Shown here: piece by piece, positions 18,073-26,856 of the stretch
Position numbering within the stretch: position 1 is the stretch's first letter
How the letters are laid out: every line of letters begins with the position of its first letter
Assembly: GCA_002339675.1 (NCBI GenBank)
Contig: DDKB01000018.1
Location: forward strand, 183,544-247,543
DNA from: Stutzerimonas stutzeri
Lineage (GTDB): Bacteria > Pseudomonadota > Gammaproteobacteria > Pseudomonadales > Pseudomonadaceae
Direction of reading: 5' to 3'
Length of the DNA: 64,000 bases
Position numbers and translations under genes: made by a program
The notes under the pieces: model-generated
Told to the model about the DNA's origin: nothing
Database searches by the model: none
What the model saw: only the letters and a program-made list of their open reading frames with translations

Positions 18073-18867
18073 TCAGACGGCAACGGGCGCCTTGATATGC
18101 GGGTGGGCCTGGTAGCCAACCAGCTCGAAATCCTCGAAGCGGAAGGCGAACAGGTCCTGCACCGCCGGGTTGAGCCGCATGGTCGGCAGCGGCAACGGCT
18201 CGCGCGTCAACTGCAGGTCGGCCTGCTCGAGATGGTTGGCGTAGAGGTGGCAATCGCCGCCGCTCCAGATGAACTCCCCCGGCTGCAGGCCGCTGACCTG
18301 CGCGATCATCAGCGTCAGCAGCGCATAGCTGGCGATGTTGAACGGCACACCGAGGAAGATATCGGCCGAGCGCTGGTAGAGCTGACAGCTCAGCTTGCCG
18401 TCGGCGACATAGAACTGGAACAGCGCGTGGCACGGCGGCAGGGCCATCTGGTCGACCAGCGCCGGGTTCCAGGCCGAAACGATCAGGCGCCGGGAGTCCG
18501 GGTTGGTCCGGATCATCTCCAGCAGCTTGGCTATCTGGTCCACCGTCCCCCCATCGGGTGCCGGCCAGCTGCGCCACTGGTAGCCGTAGACCGGCCCCAG
18601 CTCGCCGTTCTCGTCGGCCCACTCGTCCCAGATGCGTACGCCGTTTTCCTGTAGGTAGCGGATGTTGGTGTCGCCCTGCAGGAACCACAGCAGCTCATGG
18701 ATGATGGACTTGAGGTGGCACTTCTTGGTGGTGACCAGCGGGAACCCCTCGGCCAGGTCGAACCGCATCTGATGGCCGAACACACTGTAGGTACCGGTAC
18801 CGGTGCGGTCGCTCTTAAAGGTGCCGTGCTCGCGCACATGGCGCATCAGGTCGAGATACTGTTTCAT
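18073..18867 (-). CDS. thyA: Thymidylate synthase
   Basis: 264 residues, the standard bacterial ThyA length. It makes dTMP from dUMP using methylene-tetrahydrofolate. The catalytic-cysteine motif LPPCHALFQFY, the dUMP-binding RRLIVSAWNP segment, and the FNIASYALL and GGDCHLYANH blocks are all present. It lies downstream of lgt on the same strand, as in other Pseudomonas. Confidence 0.98.
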   Translation of the reverse strand: MKQYLDLMRHVREHGTFKSDRTGTGTYSVFGHQMRFDLAEGFPLVTTKKCHLKSIIHELLWFLQGDTNIRYLQENGVRIWDEWADENGELGPVYGYQWRSWPAPDGGTVDQIAKLLEMIRTNPDSRRLIVSAWNPALVDQMALPPCHALFQFYVADGKLSCQLYQRSADIFLGVPFNIASYALLTLMIAQVSGLQPGEFIWSGGDCHLYANHLEQADLQLTREPLPLPTMRLNPAVQDLFAFRFEDFELVGYQAHPHIKAPVAV

Positions 18868-18973
18868 CGATGGGCTCGAAGCGGGCGCCGAAGCGCGGTG
18901 AAAAGGAACCTGTGCATAGTAAGAGGCAGCGTCTGGCTTGTCTCGCCGAGGCGACAGGCCAGACGCGCGTGAT

Positions 18974-19774
18974 TCACGCCGTGGCCTTGGCCGGCTCGTG
19001 GCGGTAGCCCCAGGCGATCATCCCGAGGCCACCCAGGACCATGGGCACGCAAAGCAGCTGCCCCATGGTCAACCAGCCGAACGCCAGATAGCCGAGCTGC
19101 GGGTCCGGCACGCGGACGAATTCGACGATGAAGCGAAAGATGCCGTAGCACACGGCAAACAGGCCGGACACGGCCATCGTCGGCCGGGGCTTGCTCGAAT
19201 AGAGCCACAGGATCACGAACAGCGCCACACCCTCGAGGGCGAACTGATAGAGCTGTGACGGATGCCGAGCCAGATGCTGGGGATCCGTCGGGAACACCAT
19301 TGCCCAGGGCACGTCACTGGCCTTGCCCCAGAGCTCGGCATTGATGAAGTTGCCGATCCGCCCAGCACCCAAGCCGATGGGTACGAACGGCGCGATGAAA
19401 TCCATTAGCTCGAAGAACCGCTTGCCCTGGCGCCGCGCGAAAATCCAGGTGCACAGCAGCACGCCAAGCAGCCCGCCGTGAAACGACATGCCACCCTTCC
19501 AGACCTGGAAGATCAGCGTCGGATCGTTCAGATAGGACGGCAGGTCGTAGAACAGTACATAGCCCAGCCGGCCGCCGACGATCACCCCCATCGCTACCCA
19601 GAACACCAGGTCGGACAATTTGTCCTTGTCCCAGCTCGGGTCGAAGCGGTGCAGGCGGCGCGAGGCCAGTAGCCAGGCACCACCGATCCCGATCAGGTAC
19701 ATCAGGCCATACCAGTGAATTTGCAGCGGGCCTAGCGAAACGGCCACGGGGTCTATCTGCGGATAAGGCAGCAT
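18974..19774 (-). CDS. lgt: Prolipoprotein diacylglyceryl transferase
   Basis: 266 residues with about seven membrane helices. It attaches diacylglycerol to the lipobox cysteine of prolipoproteins in the inner membrane. The HGGLLG motif and the family signature GRIGNFINAELWG are visible. It starts MLPYPQIDPVAVSLGPLQIHWYG, as usual for Lgt, and sits between the TauE/SafE-like gene and thyA. Confidence 0.97.
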   Translation of the reverse strand: MLPYPQIDPVAVSLGPLQIHWYGLMYLIGIGGAWLLASRRLHRFDPSWDKDKLSDLVFWVAMGVIVGGRLGYVLFYDLPSYLNDPTLIFQVWKGGMSFHGGLLGVLLCTWIFARRQGKRFFELMDFIAPFVPIGLGAGRIGNFINAELWGKASDVPWAMVFPTDPQHLARHPSQLYQFALEGVALFVILWLYSSKPRPTMAVSGLFAVCYGIFRFIVEFVRVPDPQLGYLAFGWLTMGQLLCVPMVLGGLGMIAWGYRHEPAKATA

Positions 19775-19785
19775 CCGGGGTTCCC

Positions 19786-20568
19786 TCAGATCAAGAAATT
19801 GAGACCGACACCCAGCAGCAGCAAGGCGAACAGCCGTCGCAGCAGCCGGGGTGACAGACGGTGCGCCAACAGCGCGCCGATGCGGGCGAAAAACATGCTG
19901 GTGATCGCCACGCCCAGCAGCGCCGGCAGATACACGAAGCCGACGGACCACGGGGGCAGATGCGGATCCTGCCAGCCGACTACGGCGAAACTCAATGCGC
20001 CGGCAATGGCGATCGGCAGGCCGCAGGCCGCAGACGTCGCCACCGCCTGCTGCATCGGCACGCTGCGCCAACTGAGAAAAGGTACCGTGAGCGAACCGCC
20101 GCCGATGCCGAAGATCGCCGAGGCCCAACCAATCAGAATGCCCGCGCCGGTCAGCACCGGTTTGCCAGGCACGCCCGCACTCGCCTTGGGCTGCAGTGAA
20201 AAGCCCATCTGCACCGCCATGGCGATGGCGAACACGCCGATGATTTTCTGCAACAGGGGCCCGTGGATTGCCGCCGCCGTGACGCTGCCCAGCGCCGCGC
20301 CGATGAGAATACCCAGGGTCATCCAGCGCACCACCGCCCAGCGCACGGCGCCCTTGCGGTGGTGAGTCAGGATCGAATTGAGCGAGGTGAAGACGATCGT
20401 GGCCAACGAAGTGCCCACCGCCAGGTGCGTGAGGATCAGCGGATCGAAACCCTGCGCGGTGAAGCTGAACACCAGTACCGGCACGATGATCAGACCGCCA
20501 CCCACGCCAAACAGGCCGGCCAGCACGCCGGCGAAGCCGCCCAGCAGCAGGTAAAGCGCGAACTCCAT
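19786..20568 (-). CDS. TauE/SafE-family membrane transporter
   Basis: 260 residues with about eight membrane helices and the glycine-rich family repeats GLFGVGGGLIIVPVL (N-terminal half) and AIFGIGGGSLTVPFL (C-terminal half). The family includes exporters of sulfite and other organosulfur anions; the substrate here is unknown. The start MEFALYLLLGG at 20568 is chosen over an upstream in-frame ATG because it begins the first helix and has GGTGGG nearby. It is 11 bases upstream of lgt and probably cotranscribed. Confidence 0.9.
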   Translation of the reverse strand: MEFALYLLLGGFAGVLAGLFGVGGGLIIVPVLVFSFTAQGFDPLILTHLAVGTSLATIVFTSLNSILTHHRKGAVRWAVVRWMTLGILIGAALGSVTAAAIHGPLLQKIIGVFAIAMAVQMGFSLQPKASAGVPGKPVLTGAGILIGWASAIFGIGGGSLTVPFLSWRSVPMQQAVATSAACGLPIAIAGALSFAVVGWQDPHLPPWSVGFVYLPALLGVAITSMFFARIGALLAHRLSPRLLRRLFALLLLGVGLNFLI

Positions 20569-20737
20569 CGACCCACCCGATAAAAAACAAAGCGGCATGT
20601 TAGCTGAAAAGCAGGTCGGGGGCTGAACGCTGGAGGCGTCGGAAACCAATATCCAGCGCCGCGCTGGCTCCGGGCACTGGCGTGCCTGTTGTTTTTTCGT
20701 CTAGCCTCCAGCCTTCTGCGTCGTTTTCCGGTTTCTT

Positions 20738-21529
20738 ATGTGCCTGATCGTATTCGCCTGGCGGCCCGGGCATGCGCTGCCGCTGGTGGTCGCCGCCAAC
20801 CGTGATGAATTCCATGCGCGCCCAACCCGGGCCCTGGGGCCCTGGGCGGACGCACCCGGCGTCGTGGCTGGGCGCGACCTGCAGGCCGGTGGGACCTGGC
20901 TCGGCGTCGCGGCGGGCGGTCGTTTCGCTGCGCTGACCAATATCCGCGCGCCCGGGCAGCCCGCCGGCGTACGCTCACGCGGTGAGCTGGCCGAGCACTT
21001 CCTGCGTGACGGCGCGCGCGAGCCCGGCGCCTATCTCGCCGAGGTCGCAGGTCGTGTCGACCAGTATGCCGGCTTCAATCTGTTGGTCGGCGACGCCGCC
21101 TCGCTCTGGTATCTCCACTCCGGTGCCGGAGTGCCTGAGCGGCTGGCCCCTGGCGTCTACGGCCTGTCAAACGCGACGCTGGATACCCCCTGGCCCAAAC
21201 TCGTCCGGGCGCGCGAGGCCCTGTCGCGCTGCCTGGATGTCCCCGGCACAACCGACGCGGCGGCACTCATGGCACTACTGGGCGATGCCCGACCGGCCGC
21301 CGATGCCGAGCTGCCCGAGACCGGGGTGCCCTACGAATGGGAGAAGCGCCTATCCAGCGTGTTCATCGCCAGCCCCGACTACGGCACCCGCGCGAGCACG
21401 GTGCTACTGCGCCGCGCCGATGGCTCGGGGGAAATCACCGAACGCCGCTTCGGCCCGGACGGCCTGCTCGGCGAGACGCGCCTGGCGCTGCCGCTGCACG
21501 AACGGCCTGATGGGTACGAGCCGCGCTAG
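20738..21529 (+). CDS. NRDE-family protein (TANGO2-like)
   Basis: 263 residues with Cys2 at the N-terminus and the defining NRDE motif at 21-24. This Ntn-hydrolase-like family is widespread and includes human TANGO2, but the biochemical activity is not firmly settled. The stop overlaps the end of the convergent ptsP gene by four bases. Confidence 0.9.
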   Translation: MCLIVFAWRPGHALPLVVAANRDEFHARPTRALGPWADAPGVVAGRDLQAGGTWLGVAAGGRFAALTNIRAPGQPAGVRSRGELAEHFLRDGAREPGAYLAEVAGRVDQYAGFNLLVGDAASLWYLHSGAGVPERLAPGVYGLSNATLDTPWPKLVRAREALSRCLDVPGTTDAAALMALLGDARPAADAELPETGVPYEWEKRLSSVFIASPDYGTRASTVLLRRADGSGEITERRFGPDGLLGETRLALPLHERPDGYEPR

Positions 21530-23799
21530 AGCGCGGCCGAAGGGTTGACCATACGGTCCAGCCCGAGGTTGCGCAGGGTCAGTTGCACCGTCGCGTGGAT
21601 CACCTGCGGGCTGTCCATCACCATCACCTTGGCCAACAACTCGCGCGCCGTGACCGAGCTGATCTGACGCAGCATCCACTTCACTTTCGGCAGGTTGGTG
21701 GCGTTCATCGACAGGCTGTCGAAGCCCATCGCCAGGAGCAGGATCGCCGCGCCCGGATCGCCGGCCATCTCGCCGCAGATACTTACCGGCTTGCCTTCGT
21801 CATGCGCCTCGCGAACGATGCGCTGCAGTGCCTCGAGCACCGCCGGGTGCAGGTAGTCGTAGAGGTCGGCCACCCGCGGGTTGTTGCGATCGACCGCCAG
21901 CAGGTACTGGGTCAGGTCGTTCGAGCCGACCGAGATGAAATCCACCTGGCGCGCCAGCTCACGGGTCAGGTAGACCGCGGCGGGCACCTCGATCATCACT
22001 CCCACCGGCGGCATCTCGACATCGGTGCCCTCGTCGCGCACCTCGCCCCAGGCACGGTGGATCAGGTGCAGCGCCTCTTCCAGCTCACGGGTGCCGGAAA
22101 TCATCGGCAGCAGGATGCGCAGGTTGTTCAGCCCGGCGCTGGCCTTGAGCATGGCGCGCGTCTGCAGCAGGAAGATCTCGGGATGGTCGAGGGTGACGCG
22201 AATCCCACGCCAGCCTAGGAACGGGTTCTCTTCCTTGATCGGGAAGTACGGCAGGCTCTTGTCACCGCCGATGTCGAGGCTGCGCATGGTCACCGGCAGC
22301 GGATGGAAGGCGTGCAGCTGTTCGCGATAGATCGCCATCTGCTCCTTCTCGCTGGGGAAGCGCTCCTTGATCATGAAGGGCACTTCGGTGCGGTACAGGC
22401 CCACACCCTCGGCGCCGCGCTCCTGTGCGCGCACCACGTCAGCCAGCAGGCCGGTGTTGACCCACAGCGGGATGCGCACGCCGTCGGTGGTCTCGCAGGG
22501 CAGCTCGCGCAAGATGTCCAGCCCTTCGGACAGCTGGCGTTCCTGCTCGGCCAGCACCAGGTACTGCTCACGCAGCACCTTGGCCGGGTTGGTGATGATC
22601 TCGCCGCGGGTGCCGTCGATGATCAGCTCGATGCCGTCGACCTTCGAGTACGGCAGGTCGACCGCTCCCATCACCGTGGGAATGCCCATCGCGCGGGCCA
22701 GGATCGCCACGTGTGAGTTGCTCGAGCCAAGCACCGACACCATGCCCATCAACTTGCCCTCGGGCACCTCGCCCAACATCGCCGGCGACAGCTCTTCGCT
22801 GACCAGGATGGTGTTGTCGGGGTAGGTCAGGGTCTGCTGGCGCGCTTGCTGCAGGTAGCCGAGCAGGCGCCGGCCAATGTCCTTGACGTCCGAGGCACGC
22901 TCGCGCAGGTAGGCATCGTCCATCATCTCGAAGCGGCCTACGTGGTCGCTGACGACCTGACGCAGCGCCCCCTGAGCCCACTGACCGGTGCGGATCACCT
23001 TGGTGACCTCGCCACCCAGCGCGGAGTCGTCAAGCATCATCAGGTAGACGTCGAACAGCGCACGCTCCTCTTTGCGCATCTGCGTGGCGAGCTTTTCCGA
23101 GAGCGCGCGCATGTCGGCGCGCACGGCTTCGAGCGCGGCCTCGAACAGCGCCAGTTCGGCAGGAATGTTGTCGACGGTCTTGTCCGGCACCACGTCCAGG
23201 TCAGCCGGCGGCAGCACCACCACGGCGGTACCCACCGCCGCGCCGGGCGCGCCGGGAATGCCGATGAAGCGGGTTTCCTGGATGCCTTTGCCCTGCCGGC
23301 CAAGGCCGCGGATCGAGCCGGTCGCCTCGGCGTGGGCAATGACCCCGGCGAGCTGCGCGCTCATGGTCACGAGGAAGGCTTCCTCGCCCTCGTCGAACAA
23401 CCGCTGCTCTTTCTGCTGGATGACCAGCACGCCCATCACCCGCCGATGGTGGATGATCGGCGCGCCAAGAAAGGAGGCATAGCGCTCCTCGCCGGTCTCG
23501 GCGAAATAGCGATAGCGGGGATGTTCGGAGGCGTGCTCGAGGTTGAGCGGCTCCTCGCGGGTACCGACCAGACCGACCAGGCCTTCATTGGGCGCCATGC
23601 TGACCTTGCCGATGGCCTTCTTGTTCAGGCCCTCGGTGGCCATCAGGACGAAACGGCCGGATTCAGGGTCGAGCAAATAGACCGAGCAGACCTGGCTGCC
23701 CATGGCCTCCCGGACTCTCAGCACGATAATGCCCAAGGCCGCCTTCAGATCCTTGGCGGCGTTGACTTCCTGGACGATCTTGCGCAGCGTGCCGAGCAT
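21526..23799 (-). CDS. ptsP: Phosphoenolpyruvate-protein phosphotransferase of the nitrogen PTS (EI-Ntr)
   Basis: 757 residues: GAF sensor domain (about 1-165), swivelling phosphohistidine domain with the active histidine in SNSHVAILARAMGIPTVMG, and a C-terminal PEP-binding TIM barrel (SVGSNDLTQYLLAVDRNNP, and CGEMAGDP with the active cysteine). It takes phosphate from PEP and passes it to NPr and EIIA-Ntr, linking nitrogen state to regulation. The gene follows rppH by 19 bases on the same strand, the conserved gammaproteobacterial pair. Confidence 0.97.
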   Translation of the reverse strand: MLGTLRKIVQEVNAAKDLKAALGIIVLRVREAMGSQVCSVYLLDPESGRFVLMATEGLNKKAIGKVSMAPNEGLVGLVGTREEPLNLEHASEHPRYRYFAETGEERYASFLGAPIIHHRRVMGVLVIQQKEQRLFDEGEEAFLVTMSAQLAGVIAHAEATGSIRGLGRQGKGIQETRFIGIPGAPGAAVGTAVVVLPPADLDVVPDKTVDNIPAELALFEAALEAVRADMRALSEKLATQMRKEERALFDVYLMMLDDSALGGEVTKVIRTGQWAQGALRQVVSDHVGRFEMMDDAYLRERASDVKDIGRRLLGYLQQARQQTLTYPDNTILVSEELSPAMLGEVPEGKLMGMVSVLGSSNSHVAILARAMGIPTVMGAVDLPYSKVDGIELIIDGTRGEIITNPAKVLREQYLVLAEQERQLSEGLDILRELPCETTDGVRIPLWVNTGLLADVVRAQERGAEGVGLYRTEVPFMIKERFPSEKEQMAIYREQLHAFHPLPVTMRSLDIGGDKSLPYFPIKEENPFLGWRGIRVTLDHPEIFLLQTRAMLKASAGLNNLRILLPMISGTRELEEALHLIHRAWGEVRDEGTDVEMPPVGVMIEVPAAVYLTRELARQVDFISVGSNDLTQYLLAVDRNNPRVADLYDYLHPAVLEALQRIVREAHDEGKPVSICGEMAGDPGAAILLLAMGFDSLSMNATNLPKVKWMLRQISSVTARELLAKVMVMDSPQVIHATVQLTLRNLGLDRMVNPSAAL

Positions 23800-23818
23800 G
23801 CTCAGGGGCTTTCTCCCG

Positions 23819-24298
23819 TCAGTCCCGCGCCAGCAGGCGCGGGGCGAGTTCTTTTAAGGCGCGACGGTAGACCTCGCGCTTGAAGGTGACGACCTGGCCC
23901 AGCGGATACCAGTAGCTGACCCAGCGCCAGCCGTCGAATTCGGGCTTGCCGGTCAGGTCCATACGGACCCGGTCCTCGGTGCCGGTCAGACGCAGCAGAA
24001 ACCACTTCTGCTTCTGGCCGATGCACAGCGGCTGGCTATGGGTGCGCACCAGGCGCTGCGGCAGGCGGTAACGCAGCCAGCCACGGGTACAGGCCAGGAT
24101 CCGAACGTCCTGCTGCTCGAGCCCGACTTCTTCATTGAGTTCACGGTAGAGGGCTTCTTCGGGCGTCTCGCGCGGGTTGATCCCGCCCTGCGGAAACTGC
24201 CAGGCGTCCTGATTAATCCGCCGGGCCCACAGCACCTGGCCGTCATCATTGGTCAGGATGATGCCGACATTTGGGCGAAAACCATCGGAGTCGATCAC
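23819..24298 (-). CDS. rppH: RNA pyrophosphohydrolase
   Basis: 159 residues starting at a GTG (24298), giving MIDSDGFRPNVGI, the start usual for Pseudomonas RppH; an upstream in-frame ATG would add 11 unconserved residues. The Nudix box GGINPRETPEEALYRELNEEVGL is at about 38-60. The enzyme removes pyrophosphate from 5' triphosphate ends of mRNA and so triggers RNase E decay. It is cotranscribed with ptsP. Confidence 0.96.
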   Translation of the reverse strand: MIDSDGFRPNVGIILTNDDGQVLWARRINQDAWQFPQGGINPRETPEEALYRELNEEVGLEQQDVRILACTRGWLRYRLPQRLVRTHSQPLCIGQKQKWFLLRLTGTEDRVRMDLTGKPEFDGWRWVSYWYPLGQVVTFKREVYRRALKELAPRLLARD

Positions 24299-24476
24299 GG
24301 CATACAACCTCGCAAACGCATGTCGCGGCATTGTTCCACAAAAACCGCAAAAGCAGAACGCGTGCCAAGCGGCCGTCGATCATCCCGTCTGAGCCGCCGG
24401 CGCGGCGCCGAGGGTGCCCGTCGCCAACCAATCCCGCTATGCTTCGCCTCCCCTTCAGCCTTTCGAGGAACGCGGC

Positions 24477-25130
24477 GTGCGCCTGGCTCTATTCGATCTC
24501 GACAACACCCTGTTGGCCGGCGACAGCGACCATGCCTGGGGCGAATTCCTCTGCCAGCGCGGGCTGGTCGACGCCGACGCCTACCGCGCCCGCAACGATG
24601 CCTTCTATCAGGATTACCTGGCCGGCACGCTGGACGTCGAGGCCTATCAGAACTTCTGCCAGGAACTGCTCGGGCGCAGCGAGATGGCGCAGCTGCAGCA
24701 GTGGCATGCCGAATTCATGCGCGACCACATCGAGCCCATCGTGCTCGCCAAGGGCGAGGCGCTGGTACGTCGGCACCATGAGGCCGGCGACCGGGTGGCG
24801 ATCATCACCGCCACCAATCGCTTCATCACCGGGCCGATCGCCAGGCGCCTGGGCGTCGACACGCTGCTGGCCACCGAGTGCGGAATGCAAGACGGCCGTT
24901 ATACCGGGCGCCTCACCGACGTGCCCTGCTTCCAGGCAGGCAAGGTGACGCGAATCGAGCGCTGGCTGCGGGAAAATGACCAGAGCCTGGATGACGCCTA
25001 CTTCTACAGCGACTCGCGCAACGACCTGCCGCTGCTCGAGCGCGTCAGCCATCCGGTCGCGGTGGATCCAGACCCGACCCTGCGTGGCATCGCCGAGCAG
25101 CGTGGCTGGGAGATCATCAGCCTGCGCTGA
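24477..25130 (+). CDS. HAD-superfamily phosphatase (SerB/IB-like subfamily)
   Basis: 217 residues starting at a GTG with GAGGAA seven bases upstream. HAD motif I is FDLDNT at 6-11, motif II lies in AIITATN, and motif III/IV is DSRNDLPLLE. The helical cap and sequence resemble the HAD-IB hydrolases of the histidinol-phosphatase/phosphoserine-phosphatase-like group. The substrate is not assigned. It diverges from rppH and is followed 13 bases later by the MFS gene. Confidence 0.9.
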   Translation: MRLALFDLDNTLLAGDSDHAWGEFLCQRGLVDADAYRARNDAFYQDYLAGTLDVEAYQNFCQELLGRSEMAQLQQWHAEFMRDHIEPIVLAKGEALVRRHHEAGDRVAIITATNRFITGPIARRLGVDTLLATECGMQDGRYTGRLTDVPCFQAGKVTRIERWLRENDQSLDDAYFYSDSRNDLPLLERVSHPVAVDPDPTLRGIAEQRGWEIISLR

Positions 25131-25143
25131 TCCGGGAGGCCTT

Positions 25144-26364
25144 GTGAGCAGGGAAGACGGGCCAACGCTCGGCATGCGGCCGGTGGTGATGGTGTCGCTG
25201 GCCACCGCCCTCAGCCTGCTGGGCGACTCCATGCTCTACATCGCTCTGCCCCTGCACTGGCAGGAAGCAGGGCTGGACGCGTTGTGGCAGGTCGGCGCGC
25301 TACTGGCGGCCAATCGCCTGGTCCGGCTGCCGGTCAATCCGCTGATCGGCCTGCTCTACCAGCGCATCTCGTTGCGTACCGGCCTGTTGCTCGCCGTGCT
25401 GCTCGGCGCGATCAGCACCTGCGGTTACGGCTGGGCCCAGGGTTTCGTCGCCTGGCTGCTGTTGCGTGCGCTCTGGGGCGTGGCCTGGTCGCTGTTTCGC
25501 ATCGGCGGGCTGACCGCCGTGGTGCGCTGCGCCGAACCTGGCGGTCAGGGGCGTGCGATCGGGCTGTACAACGGCCTGTATCGCCTGGGCAGCCTGTTCG
25601 GCATGCTGCTCGGCGGTGTGCTGGTGGCCTTTACCGGACTGCCGGCACTGGCTTGGGCCTTCGGCCTGCTCTCGCTGATCGGGCTGCCGCTGCTGCTGTT
25701 CGGTTTCCACCTGCCCGCAGCGGCCGAGGCGCGGCCTCGAACGCATACGGCGCCCGGTCCTGTCACCAGCCAGGCGCGCCGCTGGCCAGTGATGCTCACC
25801 GGGTTGGTGATCGCGCTGCTGGTGCAGGGCGTCTTCGCCTCCACACTGAGCGCCCTGATCGGCCATTATCTGGGCACTGAACTGCAGCTGTTCGGCCTGC
25901 TGCTCAGCGCCACCGCAGCCGCCGGTATCCTGCAAGCGCTGCGCTGGGCCTGGGAGCCCTGGCTGGCAAGGCGGGTGGGACATTGGTCGGATGGGCCGCA
26001 GCGGCGTCTGCCGTCACTGGCCGCTGCCCTGCTGCTGGGGGCAGCCAGCTTCGCGCCTCTGGCGCTGAGCCTGCCGCTGCCCCTCTGGCTGTTCTTGGCT
26101 CTGCTGGCCTTGCTGGCCGCAACGGCGCTGACCACCCTTGGCGATGCCCTGGCGGCGGAAACCGCCGGCCGCCTGGACGCGGTGCGCTTCATGACCCGCT
26201 ATTCCATCGGCCAGGACCTCGGCGCCGCAGGCGGCCCGCTCCTGGCGTACGCCCTGCTCAGCCTGACTGGCGGCTTTGGCTGGCTCTACACAGGCGGCAG
26301 CCTGCTGCTGGCTGGGCTCGCCGTGTATTGGTGGCAGCGTTGGAGAATGCCAGCGGCGGCGTGA
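25144..26364 (+). CDS. Major facilitator superfamily transporter
   Basis: 406 residues with 12 predicted membrane helices. The GTG start at 25144 is chosen because GGGAGG lies five bases upstream and the first helix begins soon after. Between helices 2 and 3 the sequence RLPVNPLIGLLYQRISLRTGL fits the MFS loop. The family covers many drug and metabolite exporters; no substrate can be assigned. It probably forms an operon with the upstream HAD phosphatase. Confidence 0.88.
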   Translation: MSREDGPTLGMRPVVMVSLATALSLLGDSMLYIALPLHWQEAGLDALWQVGALLAANRLVRLPVNPLIGLLYQRISLRTGLLLAVLLGAISTCGYGWAQGFVAWLLLRALWGVAWSLFRIGGLTAVVRCAEPGGQGRAIGLYNGLYRLGSLFGMLLGGVLVAFTGLPALAWAFGLLSLIGLPLLLFGFHLPAAAEARPRTHTAPGPVTSQARRWPVMLTGLVIALLVQGVFASTLSALIGHYLGTELQLFGLLLSATAAAGILQALRWAWEPWLARRVGHWSDGPQRRLPSLAAALLLGAASFAPLALSLPLPLWLFLALLALLAATALTTLGDALAAETAGRLDAVRFMTRYSIGQDLGAAGGPLLAYALLSLTGGFGWLYTGGSLLLAGLAVYWWQRWRMPAAA

Positions 26365-26395
26365 CTGGCAAGAGTGACTGGCCGCACTGGCCCGG

Positions 26396-26836
26396 TCAGG
26401 CCGGCTTGGCGCCCATCAGGCCCATGATGGCCACGAGAATCAGCAAGATCAGTCCGGCATAGACCAGCGCCAGCCGCGGCAGCGCAACCGGCGCCGGACG
26501 CTCACCCAGTTGCTGCCAGGCACGTAGCCGGCCGCCGAGCAGCAGCGTGAGCGGTACCAGCACCAGGAACAGGATCGAGCTGGCCAGCAGCCACAGCTGG
26601 CCGAGCGGCAAGCCAGCCAGATGCGCCAGCCACCCGCCGGTAACCGGCAGCAGCAACCCCAGCACGGCCAGCAACGGCAGCGACATCAGCCGCGTGCGGC
26701 GCAGCTTCTGCTGCAGCACTGCCGGATCGGCCCGGCGCCAGGCTTTCCAGAGCATGGCGATGTGGGCGATCAGGCCCAAGGTGAGCAGGATGGCCAGGGC
26801 GGCGTGGGTGATATTCAACAGCTGATAGTGTTCCAT
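26396..26836 (-). CDS. Small four-helix membrane protein (DUF2269-like)
   Basis: 146 residues with four hydrophobic helices. The start at 26836 (MEHYQLLNITHAALAI) has GAGGAT just upstream; an earlier ATG would add a non-membrane tail lying inside the end of ilvA. The His residues in helix 1 and general layout resemble DUF2269, but I am not certain of the family. It follows ilvA on the minus strand with 20 bases between and is probably cotranscribed with it. Confidence 0.7.
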   Translation of the reverse strand: MEHYQLLNITHAALAILLTLGLIAHIAMLWKAWRRADPAVLQQKLRRTRLMSLPLLAVLGLLLPVTGGWLAHLAGLPLGQLWLLASSILFLVLVPLTLLLGGRLRAWQQLGERPAPVALPRLALVYAGLILLILVAIMGLMGAKPA

Positions 26837-26856
26837 CGATCCTCGCGGCTCGGCGT